Assembly (NCBI RefSeq): GCF_030270605.1
Contig: NZ_BSYJ01000005.1
Coordinates: 1-64,000, forward strand
Length of the DNA: 64,000 nt
Origin: Biformimicrobium ophioploci
GTDB lineage: Bacteria > Pseudomonadota > Gammaproteobacteria > Pseudomonadales > Cellvibrionaceae
Reading direction: 5' to 3'
Within the stretch, counting starts at the first letter, position 1. Every line of letters starts with the position of its first letter. Below the pieces are notes generated by a model. That model worked only from the letters and a program-made list of their open reading frames with translations. It was not told where the DNA came from and did no database searches. Of the stretch, positions 24,753-33,792 are shown piece by piece. A program made the position numbers and the translations under genes.

Positions 24753-26324
24753 ATGAAAAAGAAAAGTTTTCAGCCGGACGAGCCGCTCGTCTACCCCGAT
24801 CATCACAGGCCTGTAACCCGTCGAGATTTTGTCTCGATGGGGTTGCGAGCGGGCCTTGGCACCATGTTCGGAGGTTCTGTATTTTCCCTGTTCGCCAATC
24901 CGAACAAGGCATACGCCGGCCTTTCCAGTGATCTGGAGGCTCTGCGCAGCCAGTGTGGTGTTAGCGCCACCGGTGCTGGCAAGATTCCGTTTATCTGTTT
25001 TGATCTCGCCGGTGGGGCCAATATTGCCGGCTCAAATGTGCTGGTGGGGCAGGGCGGTGGCCAACTCGATTTCCTCAGCGCCAGTGGCTACTCCAAGCAG
25101 GGGCTCCCGGGCGATATGTTGCCCTCGATTGCCAATGTCGACGGAGGCAGTGACTTTGTCGATACCACACTCGGACTCGCCTTCCACAGTGACAGCAGTA
25201 TGTTGCAGGGGATCCTGGACAAGGTTGCGGGGGGCACGGCCCTGGCGACCAACGGCGCGGTGATTCCCGCTCGTTCGGAAAATGACACCGGTAATAATCC
25301 GCACAATCCGATGTATGGCATCAACAGGGCCGGTGCCAACGGCTCTCTGCTGGCGCTTTGTGGTTCTCGTACCAGTGATTCCGGTGGCAATTCCATGGCG
25401 CCCGCGGCAATGATCAACCCGGAGGTGCGTCCGACCAAGGTCGACAGGCCCAGTGACGTGACCGGCCTGGTGGATGTTGGCGATCTGGTAGGGCTGCTCA
25501 GCCAGGACGATACCGTTGCAGTGATGGAGTCCATGTATCGTATCTCCAATAACAAGTTGGGGCGGGTAAATACCCAGGTGACGCGCGATGCGGTGATCAA
25601 GGATCTGGTGAAGTGCGGTTACATGAAGAGTGCCGATCTTGCCGATCGGTTCGGTGATCCATCGGCGCTGGATCCGGTACTGGATCCCGATATTGTGGGT
25701 CCATCCGGGATCTTCACCATCGATGAATTCGATAATGACAGTGAGTTCCGAAAGACTGCTTCCATGATGAAGCTTGTGGTCAACGGCTATGCCGGGGCGG
25801 GCACTGTCACCATGGGTGGTTATGATTACCACACCGGCGACCGCGCCACCGGCGAGCGCCGCGACCTGCGTGCCGGCCGCTGTATTGGTGCCTGCCTCGA
25901 ATATGCAGCGCGTATCGGGCGCCCGCTGATGATTTATGTCTTCAGCGACGGCTCGGTATTCTCCAATGGCATGACAGATGATTCGGTTGACGGGCGCGGG
26001 AAGGGTGTCTGGACCGGAGATAACCAGCAGACTGCAGCCTCGTTCTTCCTCGTGTACAACCCTGCCGGGCGGCCGCAGTTACTGGGTGGTACACCGGAGC
26101 AGCAGGCGCGTCACCAGCAGCTGGGATACATGCGCGCCTCGGGTGATGTGGAAACGGGCTCCAGTCCGGCCGCGAACAACGTCAACCTGCTGGTGGAAAC
26201 CCTGGTGCTCAACTATATGGCGCTGCACGGCGAGCAGGGCAACTTTGCCAGCCTGTTCCCGGGGCATGGTCTCGGGAATGCCGCGACCATGGATGCCATG
26301 ACGGCGTTTGCCCCGATCGTGTAG
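24753..26324 (+). CDS. DUF1501 protein with Tat signal
   Basis: This 523-residue protein has a twin-arginine signal TRRDFVSMGLRAGLG (Arg23-Arg24) followed by a hydrophobic stretch and a cleavage region near NKAYAG. The body resembles DUF1501, an alkaline-phosphatase/sulfatase-like fold: FICFDLAGGANIAGSN near the start and TMGGYDYHTGDRATGE with Asp, Tyr and His residues that could bind metal. Tat export implies folding, perhaps with a cofactor, before secretion. AAGGA precedes the ATG. DUF1501 genes are regularly paired with secreted cytochromes, as here with the laminin-G gene 23 bases upstream. No catalytic reaction is established for this family to my knowledge. Confidence 0.8.
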   Translation: MKKKSFQPDEPLVYPDHHRPVTRRDFVSMGLRAGLGTMFGGSVFSLFANPNKAYAGLSSDLEALRSQCGVSATGAGKIPFICFDLAGGANIAGSNVLVGQGGGQLDFLSASGYSKQGLPGDMLPSIANVDGGSDFVDTTLGLAFHSDSSMLQGILDKVAGGTALATNGAVIPARSENDTGNNPHNPMYGINRAGANGSLLALCGSRTSDSGGNSMAPAAMINPEVRPTKVDRPSDVTGLVDVGDLVGLLSQDDTVAVMESMYRISNNKLGRVNTQVTRDAVIKDLVKCGYMKSADLADRFGDPSALDPVLDPDIVGPSGIFTIDEFDNDSEFRKTASMMKLVVNGYAGAGTVTMGGYDYHTGDRATGERRDLRAGRCIGACLEYAARIGRPLMIYVFSDGSVFSNGMTDDSVDGRGKGVWTGDNQQTAASFFLVYNPAGRPQLLGGTPEQQARHQQLGYMRASGDVETGSSPAANNVNLLVETLVLNYMALHGEQGNFASLFPGHGLGNAATMDAMTAFAPIV

Positions 26325-26333
26325 GTTCTTACG

Positions 26334-27350
26334 ATGAAGCTGTATCCCTCAAGAATTGTTGCGGCAGCCTGCCTGATATTACATAGCCTGGTTGCATCGG
26401 CTGAGTGGCATTACGACAGTCAGCCAGTCATGGGCACAGAGGTGACAGTGCAGTTCTGGCTTGAGGATAGCGGCAGTGGCGGACAAGCCGCGGCCGCGCT
26501 GGTGGATGCGGCAATGGCAGAATTCCGTCGTATCGACAGGCGTTACTCGCCTTATCGGGAAGACAGCGAGCTGTCCCGTGTCAACCGCGAGGCGGCGTCA
26601 GGCCCGGTAGAGATCAGTGCGGAATTCGTACAAATAATCGACAAGGCGCTCTGGTTCAGTGCGCAGACCGAAGGTGCATTTGATATTACGTTTGCCTCCG
26701 TAGGGCGGCACTACGATTTCCGCGAGGGCAGCAAGCCCGATACTGAAACCACCGCTGCCGCGCGTGGTGGCTTTGATTTCCGGAATTTGCAGTTGGACCG
26801 CGCTGCGCGCACTCTCCGATTTGCCCACCCCTCAACCCGTATCGACCTCGGGGGCATTGCCAAGGGCTATGCCGTTGATCGCGTCGTTGATCTGCTGGCG
26901 ACCGCGGGGGTGAAGCACGCGCGCGTGAGCGCCGGCGGGGACAGTCGCCTGATTGGTGACAAGCGCGGTGAGCCATGGGTAGTTGGTGTGCGTCACCCCC
27001 GAGACAAGTCAAAGAACGTGGTGCTGCTGCCACTGGAAAATACTGCGATCTCCACTTCCGGCGATTACGAGCGCTATTTCATTCTGGAAGGCAGGCGCCT
27101 GCATCATATCTTCGACCCCGAAACTGCAGAGCCCACGGAAGAGGGCGACGATAAATTGATCGCTGTGACAGTACTTGGCGAAAAAGCATTCGATACAGAT
27201 CCGTTGTCGACCTCGCTGTTTGTGCTTGGCAGGGAAAAGGGGCTGGCCCTGGTTAATCGACTTGACGGCGTAGAAGCGATGGTAATCGGCAGCGATCGCA
27301 AAGTTTATTTCAGTCGTGGACTTGAGCAATTACCTGCGAGTAAGCAATAA
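26334..27350 (+). CDS. apbE: FAD:protein FMN transferase (ApbE)
   Basis: This 338-residue enzyme cleaves FAD and attaches FMN to a Ser or Thr of target proteins in the periplasm. It has a cleavable signal peptide (LHSLVASA-EW). Family signatures are MGTEVTVQFW, RIDLGGIAKGYAVDRV (substrate/FAD site), GGDSRLIGDKRGEPWVVGV, AISTSGDYERYF, HHIFDPETAEP and AFDTDPLSTSLFVLG. It lies 9 bases after the DUF1501 gene. A standard ApbE target motif is found in the DUF3570 barrel encoded in the divergent operon, so that protein is the likely substrate (inference). No NqrC, RnfG or other FMN-binding-domain gene is present in this window. Confidence 0.93.
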   Translation: MKLYPSRIVAAACLILHSLVASAEWHYDSQPVMGTEVTVQFWLEDSGSGGQAAAALVDAAMAEFRRIDRRYSPYREDSELSRVNREAASGPVEISAEFVQIIDKALWFSAQTEGAFDITFASVGRHYDFREGSKPDTETTAAARGGFDFRNLQLDRAARTLRFAHPSTRIDLGGIAKGYAVDRVVDLLATAGVKHARVSAGGDSRLIGDKRGEPWVVGVRHPRDKSKNVVLLPLENTAISTSGDYERYFILEGRRLHHIFDPETAEPTEEGDDKLIAVTVLGEKAFDTDPLSTSLFVLGREKGLALVNRLDGVEAMVIGSDRKVYFSRGLEQLPASKQ

Positions 27351-27359
27351 TTTTTGGTT

Positions 27360-27381
27360 GTTGAGTTTATCGACTTTTTTT
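27360..27381 (+). terminator. Weak intrinsic terminator or attenuator after apbE
   Basis: GTTGA pairs with TCGAC (one G-T wobble) around a 5-base loop, followed by seven T. The stem is short, so read-through is likely. It lies in the 110-bp gap between apbE and the downstream TPR/ExbBD genes and could lower their expression or separate two transcripts. Confidence 0.4.
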
Positions 27382-27460
27382 GGGGCCCATACGAAGTATT
27401 CATTGCGCCACAGCGTGTGACAAACTATTGGCGACACAAGAGTATTTTAGTAGGAATGTA

Positions 27461-27982
27461 ATGCGGACATTAATTAAGCTGTTGTCTGTTTTCGCGCTGG
27501 TATCCGCTAGTGCGATTACATATGCGAACGAAAATAATACAGGTGAGCAGGTTGAAGCACTGAAGCGAGAGGTGCTCAAGCTCAACCGCGATCTGCTGAT
27601 CCTTGAAGAAGACCTGCTGTATCCGGCGCAAACCCAGGTTTCTGTCTATGTCTCCATGGACGTCGGCACCTTCTTTGAGCTGGAAGGCATCAAGTTGCAT
27701 ATCAACAACAAGCTTGTTGCATCACACCTCTACACCAATCACCAGCTCACGGCGCTCGCTCGTGGCGGTATGCACCCGTTTTTCAAGGGCAACCTTCCGC
27801 GTGGCAAGCACGAGGTAACGGCCTATTTCACCGGCAAGGGCCCCGAGGGGCGCGACTACAAGCGCGCGGCAACCTTGGTGGTGGATAAAAACGATGAGCC
27901 GGCGGTAATCGAACTTCGCATCGCGGACTCGGCAAGCAAAGAGCAGACCCATTTCTCTGTGGTCAAATGGCAAACCCCTTAA
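27461..27982 (+). CDS. Small exported protein with coiled coil
   Basis: This 173-residue protein has a signal peptide (ALVSASAITYA-NE). A short coiled-coil segment follows (VEALKREVLKLNRDLLILEEDLL, heptad pattern), and then a beta-rich domain with VSVYVSMDVGTFFELEGIKL, HHQ/ALARGGMHPFFKGNL and GKHEVTAYFTGKG, which looks like an immunoglobulin- or PEGA-like fold. The ATG at 27461 has AGGA five bases upstream; an earlier in-frame start would precede the signal peptide. I do not recognise a named family. Position directly before two TPR proteins suggests a periplasmic partner of these or of the ExbBD complex. Confidence 0.7.
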   Translation: MRTLIKLLSVFALVSASAITYANENNTGEQVEALKREVLKLNRDLLILEEDLLYPAQTQVSVYVSMDVGTFFELEGIKLHINNKLVASHLYTNHQLTALARGGMHPFFKGNLPRGKHEVTAYFTGKGPEGRDYKRAATLVVDKNDEPAVIELRIADSASKEQTHFSVVKWQTP

Positions 27983-28001
27983 GTTACCAGGCGAATTAAA
28001 C

Positions 28002-29867
28002 GTGCGGTTTTTCGGTTTTGTAATATCCCTGGCCGCCCTGGTGCTCCCTTCGGCTGCCCTGCAGGCGGCAGAGAAGAATGAGAAGTACACTGCGGCACAG
28101 GACCTGTGGTACGGGGCGAGCCTGTTCGAGTACTACCAGGGCAACCACTTCAATGCACTGAGTAAACTGATGGTGGCCCAGGAGCGCGGCCAGCTTCCGG
28201 TGCACGGGGAGAGTGCCGAGCTGATCGAGGGTGGTCTCAGTCTCGAGTTTGGCCTTGACCGGCGTGCTGCGGAGCTTTTTCAGAAGCAGTTCGAAATTTC
28301 CTCCCGTCAGTCAGCACTGCTTTCCAGGTTTACTGATAATGCCTGGCTGAATATCGCAGATCACACCTATCGCGAGGGCCTGTTCGGGGAAAGCTACCAG
28401 TTCCTGGAGCGCATCAGCGGTCGTGCACTGGATGACCCGGAACGGCGTGAAGTGCAAATCCGCCTCAATCTGCTCCTGAAAGAAGGCAAGCTGGAAACCG
28501 CCGAACGATTGATCCAGACCGCGCTGCTGCCCAATGAGGCCGGCGCGCTGGCCTACATCAACCTGGGCGGCGCTCGGGCACGGGTCGGCAACTTTGCTGC
28601 GGCAACCATTAGTTATCGCAAGGCACTGGATATTGTTGCCGAACTGGATTCCGCCGAGGCGCGGGTGCTCCAGGACAAGGCGAATATGGGTAATGGCTTT
28701 GCGCTGGCGCTCATGCAGCAATATATGCCTGCTGTACAGGCATTTCAGGCAGTGCGCCTGAATACGCCGTGGTCAGAAAAGGCCATGCTTGGCCTCGCGT
28801 GGGCAGCCGCGAGTGACGGCGAGTACCTGCAGGCGGCGGGCGTACTCAAGCACCTGACGGAGCGGGAGGCCCTTTCGGTTCAGGTTCAGGAGGCGCTTTT
28901 TGCACTGCCATACAGTTATGAGAAGCTCAAGCGACCCAACCTGGCACTCGCGGCGTACAGGCGCGCTGCGGAAAAATATTCGCAAGGGTTGCGAGAGCTG
29001 GAGCAACTGGAGGCTGGCCTGCGAGAGGCCGAGTTTGAATATGCCACAGGCCCGGATGGCTCTACGCAGACACTTTCATTCCCGTCCGTCATTGTCAAAA
29101 ATCACTTTTACCTGTCGCCCGTCCTGCTGAGCGATACGTTCCGTCTTCAATACCGCGAGTTGCAGAATCTGTTGCAGATGCAGGCCGTAGTACAGGACTG
29201 GCAGGAGAAGTTACCGTTTTTTGCAGACAACCTGCGAGAGCGTGAAGCCCGCCGCGAACGGACCCTGAAGACTTACGAGAGTGCCCAGTTCGATGCGGTC
29301 CTGGATATTCAGGAGAAAACACTGAAGACGGTGCTCGCCGAAATAAAGCGCATCAATGAAAGCCGCGATTACTTTGCGCTGGTGGACGACGTTGAGATGC
29401 TTGAGCTGTTGTCCATGGTGGATGAAGCCGAGGCGAGATATGAAAAGCTGGCCGGGCAGGGTGCTGCCTCGGAAGAGCAGCTGCTGACTATTCGCCGCGC
29501 GCGTGGCATTCTGCTCTGGAATGCGAGCGAAGCGTTCAGCGAGAGAAGCTGGCAGGCACGCAAACAGGCCGCGGCCTTAATCTCATCCGTTCAGGAAGGG
29601 CGCGAGCTTTATCGATCCGTAAAGAAGATCGCCGAAACTGCCCCCAGCATTCAACAAAAGCGTACCCAGATCCAGCAGGCTGAATCCACACTTCGGACAC
29701 AGGAAGAGGCGTTGGCCCAGGCCATTGGCCAGCATGAAAAGCGGGTGCGAGCGGCACTGGTGGGCGAGGTGCAATCCCAGGCAAAAAAATTACGTGACTA
29801 TCTCGGCCAGTCACAGCTTGCCATAGCGAGAATCTATGATGCGTCGCAGGCCGGAGGTATGCAGTGA
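28002..29867 (+). CDS. Periplasmic TPR and coiled-coil protein
   Basis: This 621-residue protein has a signal peptide (LPSAALQA-AE). The first half (about 30-350) consists of helical hairpins with TPR-like pattern, for example AYINLGGARARVGNFAAATISYRKAL and ALFALPYSYEKLKRPNLALAAYRRAA. The second half is long-helical (RELQNLLQMQAV, QKRTQIQQAESTLRTQEEAL), likely coiled coil. The start is a GTG at 28002. The stop overlaps the GTG start of the next TPR gene (GTGA), so they are translationally coupled. It is probably a scaffold or adaptor in the periplasm. Function is unknown; in Tol-Pal systems a TPR protein (YbgF/CpoB) plays a similar linking role, which is only an analogy. Confidence 0.75.
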   Translation: MRFFGFVISLAALVLPSAALQAAEKNEKYTAAQDLWYGASLFEYYQGNHFNALSKLMVAQERGQLPVHGESAELIEGGLSLEFGLDRRAAELFQKQFEISSRQSALLSRFTDNAWLNIADHTYREGLFGESYQFLERISGRALDDPERREVQIRLNLLLKEGKLETAERLIQTALLPNEAGALAYINLGGARARVGNFAAATISYRKALDIVAELDSAEARVLQDKANMGNGFALALMQQYMPAVQAFQAVRLNTPWSEKAMLGLAWAAASDGEYLQAAGVLKHLTEREALSVQVQEALFALPYSYEKLKRPNLALAAYRRAAEKYSQGLRELEQLEAGLREAEFEYATGPDGSTQTLSFPSVIVKNHFYLSPVLLSDTFRLQYRELQNLLQMQAVVQDWQEKLPFFADNLREREARRERTLKTYESAQFDAVLDIQEKTLKTVLAEIKRINESRDYFALVDDVEMLELLSMVDEAEARYEKLAGQGAASEEQLLTIRRARGILLWNASEAFSERSWQARKQAAALISSVQEGRELYRSVKKIAETAPSIQQKRTQIQQAESTLRTQEEALAQAIGQHEKRVRAALVGEVQSQAKKLRDYLGQSQLAIARIYDASQAGGMQ

Positions 29868-32758
29868 GCAAGAGTGTGAATAAGGATTTTGAAGGCACGC
29901 CCCAGTTGAAAGAGTCGATGGTGTTTAGTCGCACCGCTAGCGGCCGCTGCGTGTTGGCAGTTGCAATTGGAGCGGTCACCCTCGCCCTCGCGGGCTGTCC
30001 GTCCCAACAGGTACAGACCCTGGCGGATCTCGCAATCGTGGAGCTGCCGGAGGAGCCGGAGGTTCAGCTGCCCACGCTGGATGTTTCCAGCCTGCAGGAC
30101 AGTTATCAAACCGCGCTTGCAAACACCACGGATCCTGCGGCCAGGCGCCTGATCAACCTGCGCCTCGCGGACTTGGAGGCGGAGCGGCTGGAGCAGTTGC
30201 AGGCCGATAACCCGGGGCAAATTGTAAAATTTGACAGTGCCATCGAGAAATATCGCGCGGTGCTAGGTGAAACCGCTCAAGCGGGTGGCTCCGAGTCTGA
30301 CCTTGCCTACCTGAACTACCAGCTGGCCAAGGCCTATGCAATGCAGGGTGACCAGGAGCGCTCACTGGATGCGCTTGGCCAGGTGCAGCAAGTGGAAAAA
30401 GCGTCGCCATTCTTTGTCGAGACGCTATTCCGGCGTGCGGAAGCCGATTTCAATGCAAAGAATTATCGCGCGGCCGCACAGGGCTACTGGTCTGTTCTAT
30501 CCCAGGGGAACTCCGTCTTTCGTACTAACGCGGAGTACATGTTTGCCTGGTCCCAGTTCAAATCCCAGAATTATCGTCCGGCTGCGCAGGGATTTGTTCG
30601 CCTGCTGGACTATCTGGCAGAAGGCGGTTCCTTTGAAGAGCTGGAAAGCGGTAAGCAGCGCCTGGTAGACGACAGCCTCAGGGTACTGGCCATGAGCCTC
30701 AACTATCTGGGAGGCTGGGAGCAGCTTGAGGGTATTGCGAAAAACGGTAGCCAGAGAAAATTCCATTCCCTCCTGTACAAGACGCTGGGTGACTGGTATC
30801 TGGAGAAAGAGCGCTACGAAGACAGCGCCAATACCTACCTGGCCTACGTGAATCACTATCCTGTTTCTGAAGCGGCCCCGGGCCTGCACCTTGCCGCCAT
30901 TGAAGTGTATCGGCGCGGGAACTTCCCTTCCAAACTGATTCCGGCCAAGAAAACCTACGTAGAAAATTACGGTATTCATAGCCCGTACTGGGCTGCAGCA
31001 ACAGCGGATGCGCGTTCGGGCCTGCAGGCCACACTGCACGCATTCCTGCAGGAGCTGGCGAAGTTCGAGCATGCGCGTGCGCAGTCACTCAGTGGCGCGG
31101 GCGGCAAACGACAAGGTGCCGACGCCAGGATCAAAGCCGGCGCACGTACCGCCTACCTGGCTGCGGCAGGCTATTACGAGCAGTTTGCCGAGACGTTCCC
31201 GGCAGATACGCTTACGCCAGAAATGGTTTTCCTGAGTGCGGAAGCACTGCAGCAGGCAGGTGACCACGGTCGCGCCTACAAGGCATACGACCGAGTCGCC
31301 TACGAATTTGGCAAGCAGGGGGCAGAACAGCGGGCCGCTGAGGCCGGATATGCCGCCATTCTTGCGGCCGACAGGATGGCGGCATCAGATGCGGCTGCCC
31401 AGGCGTCGCTCTGGCAGGACATCAAGACCGAGGCCAGCCTGAAGTTTGCGGATACCTTCCCGGAAGACGCCAGGGCGCTGGCGGTGCTGATCGGTGCTGC
31501 GGACAACCTGTTCCGAAAAAATGCCTATGAGCCGGCGCTGCAGGCTGCCGGTAAAGCACTTGATTGGCAGCCGGCGCCGCGTGCAGGCCAGAAAGAAACA
31601 CTGTACCTGATTGTCGGGCACAGCCATTTCGAATTGCAGTCCTTCGCCGAAGCCGAAGCGGCGTACAGTAATGTACTGGCGCTGCCGAACCTGAAGGCCA
31701 CGAAGAGGGCGGATATCGTAGAGCGCCTCCAGGTTGCCATTTACCAGCAGGCACAGGAATTGCTGGCCGCGGGCAACAAGCAAGAGTCGATTGCTGAACT
31801 GTTGCGGGTGCGGCAGGCAGGCAATAGTCCGACCGCGTCCGCAGCGCAGTACGATGCTATCAACCTGTTGTTGGAGCTCGAGGACTGGGGACGTGTGATT
31901 GCCGAAGTGGCAGATTTCCGCATGCGCTATCCAAAACACAAGCTGGTTGCCACGCTGATGCCAAAGATGATCCTTGCCCACGAAGGCAGCGGTGACTGGG
32001 TTGCGGCGGCCGGTGAACTGGTGCGCTATGCAGACAGCGATGTCGATGAGGAAACCCGTCGAGGAGCACGTCTGGTTGCGGCCGAGCACCTGGAGAAGGC
32101 AGGGGAGATCAAGCGCGCGATCGCCCTGTATCGTGATTACAGCCATGCCTACCCGCAGCCGATGGACCAGCAACTGGAGGTCCAGTTCAAGCTGGTTAAT
32201 CTTTACGAGGCCGAGGGAGATGTGTACAAGCGCAATTTCTGGCTGAAAAAGCTTGGGGCCAACAAGGGTGAGGGAGATCGTGCGCAGTACCTGAAAGCCT
32301 ATGCCCTAAGTGACCTGGCGGCGCAAAGCTACGAGAAGTTCCGGGCTATCAAGCTGACACTGCCATTGCAGAAGAGCCTCAAAGACAAGAAGCGCGCGAT
32401 GGAAGTAGCAGTGGCCGATAACCGCAAGGTCATGGACTCCGGTATCCAGGCGTTTGCAACACGCGCAAACTTCGAAATTGCCGAAATTTACCAGCAGTTG
32501 AGTCGGGACCTCCTCGATAGCGAGCGCCCCGGTAACCTGTCCGACCTGGAGCTGGAACAGTATGAAATCCTGCTCGAGGAGCAGGCCTATCCCTTCGAGG
32601 AGTCTGCCATCGAGCTGCACCAGGTTAATGCGCTGCGTACTGCCGAGGGTGTGTACGACGAGTGGGTGAAGCGTAGCCTGGCGTCTTTGCGTGAGCTGCT
32701 GCCGGTCCGTTACAACAAGCAGGAAAAAGCACTGGAGTGGAGCGATGAAGTTTACTAG
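29864..32758 (+). CDS. Large TPR lipoprotein
   Basis: This 964-residue protein has a lipoprotein signal preceded by a longer basic N-terminus (VLAVAIGAVTLALAGC, Cys about residue 45). The rest is almost entirely alpha-helical repeats of TPR type, for example FFVETLFRRAEADFNAKNYRAAA, LYKTLGDWYLEKERYEDSANTY and LIVGHSHFELQSFAEAEAAY. Proteins of this size and design sit on the periplasmic face of the outer membrane and hold multi-protein assemblies. The GTG start overlaps the upstream stop; the 3' end overlaps the next gene by 14 bases. I do not recognise a named family. Context points to a structural part of the ExbBD-linked complex. Confidence 0.75.
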   Translation: MSKSVNKDFEGTPQLKESMVFSRTASGRCVLAVAIGAVTLALAGCPSQQVQTLADLAIVELPEEPEVQLPTLDVSSLQDSYQTALANTTDPAARRLINLRLADLEAERLEQLQADNPGQIVKFDSAIEKYRAVLGETAQAGGSESDLAYLNYQLAKAYAMQGDQERSLDALGQVQQVEKASPFFVETLFRRAEADFNAKNYRAAAQGYWSVLSQGNSVFRTNAEYMFAWSQFKSQNYRPAAQGFVRLLDYLAEGGSFEELESGKQRLVDDSLRVLAMSLNYLGGWEQLEGIAKNGSQRKFHSLLYKTLGDWYLEKERYEDSANTYLAYVNHYPVSEAAPGLHLAAIEVYRRGNFPSKLIPAKKTYVENYGIHSPYWAAATADARSGLQATLHAFLQELAKFEHARAQSLSGAGGKRQGADARIKAGARTAYLAAAGYYEQFAETFPADTLTPEMVFLSAEALQQAGDHGRAYKAYDRVAYEFGKQGAEQRAAEAGYAAILAADRMAASDAAAQASLWQDIKTEASLKFADTFPEDARALAVLIGAADNLFRKNAYEPALQAAGKALDWQPAPRAGQKETLYLIVGHSHFELQSFAEAEAAYSNVLALPNLKATKRADIVERLQVAIYQQAQELLAAGNKQESIAELLRVRQAGNSPTASAAQYDAINLLLELEDWGRVIAEVADFRMRYPKHKLVATLMPKMILAHEGSGDWVAAAGELVRYADSDVDEETRRGARLVAAEHLEKAGEIKRAIALYRDYSHAYPQPMDQQLEVQFKLVNLYEAEGDVYKRNFWLKKLGANKGEGDRAQYLKAYALSDLAAQSYEKFRAIKLTLPLQKSLKDKKRAMEVAVADNRKVMDSGIQAFATRANFEIAEIYQQLSRDLLDSERPGNLSDLELEQYEILLEEQAYPFEESAIELHQVNALRTAEGVYDEWVKRSLASLRELLPVRYNKQEKALEWSDEVY

Positions 32759-33362
32759 GTTTTTATTGCTTTGCACCGCAGGTGTTCTGGTGAGCGCCTG
32801 TGGCCAGGTTGCCACCAAGCCCCAGGCGCCTGCCGAGTTTTCAACAGTCAAGGTGGCCAACCCGTACCTGCAGTCGCAAGTGGCGGTGCCGGAAGCTGTA
32901 CTGGCGCGAATGGCTGAGGCCAAGACCGCCAAGGAGTCTGGAGAGCTTGTGCGAGTGCTGGAAATCCTTGATGGGGTCAGCACTGAATACCCGAACCTTT
33001 CCGGTCCCTACCTCAATGCCGCGATTGTGCACGGCTTGCTGGAGCAACCACAGGAAGCCGAACAGAAGCTGCGTAAGGCAATTTCGGTAAACCCGAAGAA
33101 TGTATTTGCCTATAACCAGCTTGCAGTCCTGCAGACAGAAAATGGCCGATTCGAAGATGCGGAAAAGAGTTACCAGGCGGCACTGGCCATCTGGCCGTCT
33201 TACGCTGATGCGCATCGCAACCTGGGCATTCTGTATGACCTGTACCTGAATCAACCCGCTAAAGCGCTCAATCACTTCCGCACCGCCAAGGCGCAGGCGG
33301 AGGATGAAGACAAGCAGCTAAACAACTGGATTGTCGAAGTCGAGAGGCGGGTGCAGCAATGA
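32745..33362 (+). CDS. Small TPR lipoprotein
   Basis: This 205-residue protein has a lipoprotein signal (GVLVSAC, Cys about residue 19). Two to three clear TPR units are present: SGPYLNAAIVHGLLEQPQEAEQKLRKAI, NVFAYNQLAVLQTENGRFEDAEKSYQAAL and ADAHRNLGILYDLYLNQPAKALNHF. The ATG at 32745 lies inside the end of the preceding gene (14-base overlap), and its stop overlaps the next start (ATGA). It resembles PilF/PilW-like TPR lipoproteins in layout, but no pilus genes are near. It probably cooperates with the larger TPR lipoprotein encoded just upstream. Confidence 0.78.
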   Translation: MKFTRFLLLCTAGVLVSACGQVATKPQAPAEFSTVKVANPYLQSQVAVPEAVLARMAEAKTAKESGELVRVLEILDGVSTEYPNLSGPYLNAAIVHGLLEQPQEAEQKLRKAISVNPKNVFAYNQLAVLQTENGRFEDAEKSYQAALAIWPSYADAHRNLGILYDLYLNQPAKALNHFRTAKAQAEDEDKQLNNWIVEVERRVQQ

Positions 33363-33697
33363 GATCGGAACTGAAATTCTTGCAGTCGGCGCGTCGGCAC
33401 ACGTTGTTGCTGGGTATTGCTCTTTGCGCAGCTGCCCCGGCGTTCGCACAAGACAAGGTTGTGACGATGGAGTCCACGATCACGGGCAATGTCGAGCAAC
33501 CCAAGATTCTCTACATAGTGCCGTGGCAGAAATCGACGAGCCTGGAAAAGATCCCCAGCAGCCTGGCTGTGACTGCGGAAGAGGTCTTTGGTCATCAGGA
33601 ATATGGAGAGTTCCAGCGCGAAGTCCAATACCGGACAGAGATCACGGCGACGGCCGCGCAGGCAGTGCTAAATAAAGACAAAGACAGCGCTGAGTAG
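33359..33697 (+). CDS. Small exported protein of unknown function
   Basis: This 112-residue protein has a signal peptide (LCAAAPAFA-QD). The mature part is short, with VTMESTITGNVEQPKILYIVPWQKS, a pattern like the PKI-YIVPW segment seen in small secreted proteins next to ExbB/ExbD genes in related clusters; I cannot name the family with certainty. The start overlaps the stop of the TPR lipoprotein gene as ATGA. A 95-bp gap with a duplicated 12-mer separates it from the ExbB gene. It likely acts in the periplasm as an accessory of the energising complex. Confidence 0.7.
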   Translation: MRSELKFLQSARRHTLLLGIALCAAAPAFAQDKVVTMESTITGNVEQPKILYIVPWQKSTSLEKIPSSLAVTAEEVFGHQEYGEFQREVQYRTEITATAAQAVLNKDKDSAE

Positions 33698-33735
33698 TTG
33701 CAGGCATTTACTGCAAACATTTACTCAAGTAGCTA

Positions 33736-33775
33736 ACAACCAATAACGCTTAATCCACAACATACAACCAATAAC
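33736..33775 (+). repeat. Duplicated 12-mer in the leader of the ExbB gene
   Basis: ACAACCAATAAC occurs at 33736-33747 and again at 33764-33775, 28 bp apart in direct orientation. Related CTCAAG-AGCTA blocks flank both copies. The repeat lies in the 95-bp gap before the ExbB start. It may be a regulator or RNA-processing site, or a relic of a short duplication. Confidence 0.55.
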
Positions 33776-33792
33776 TCAAGAGCTAGGAAGTT

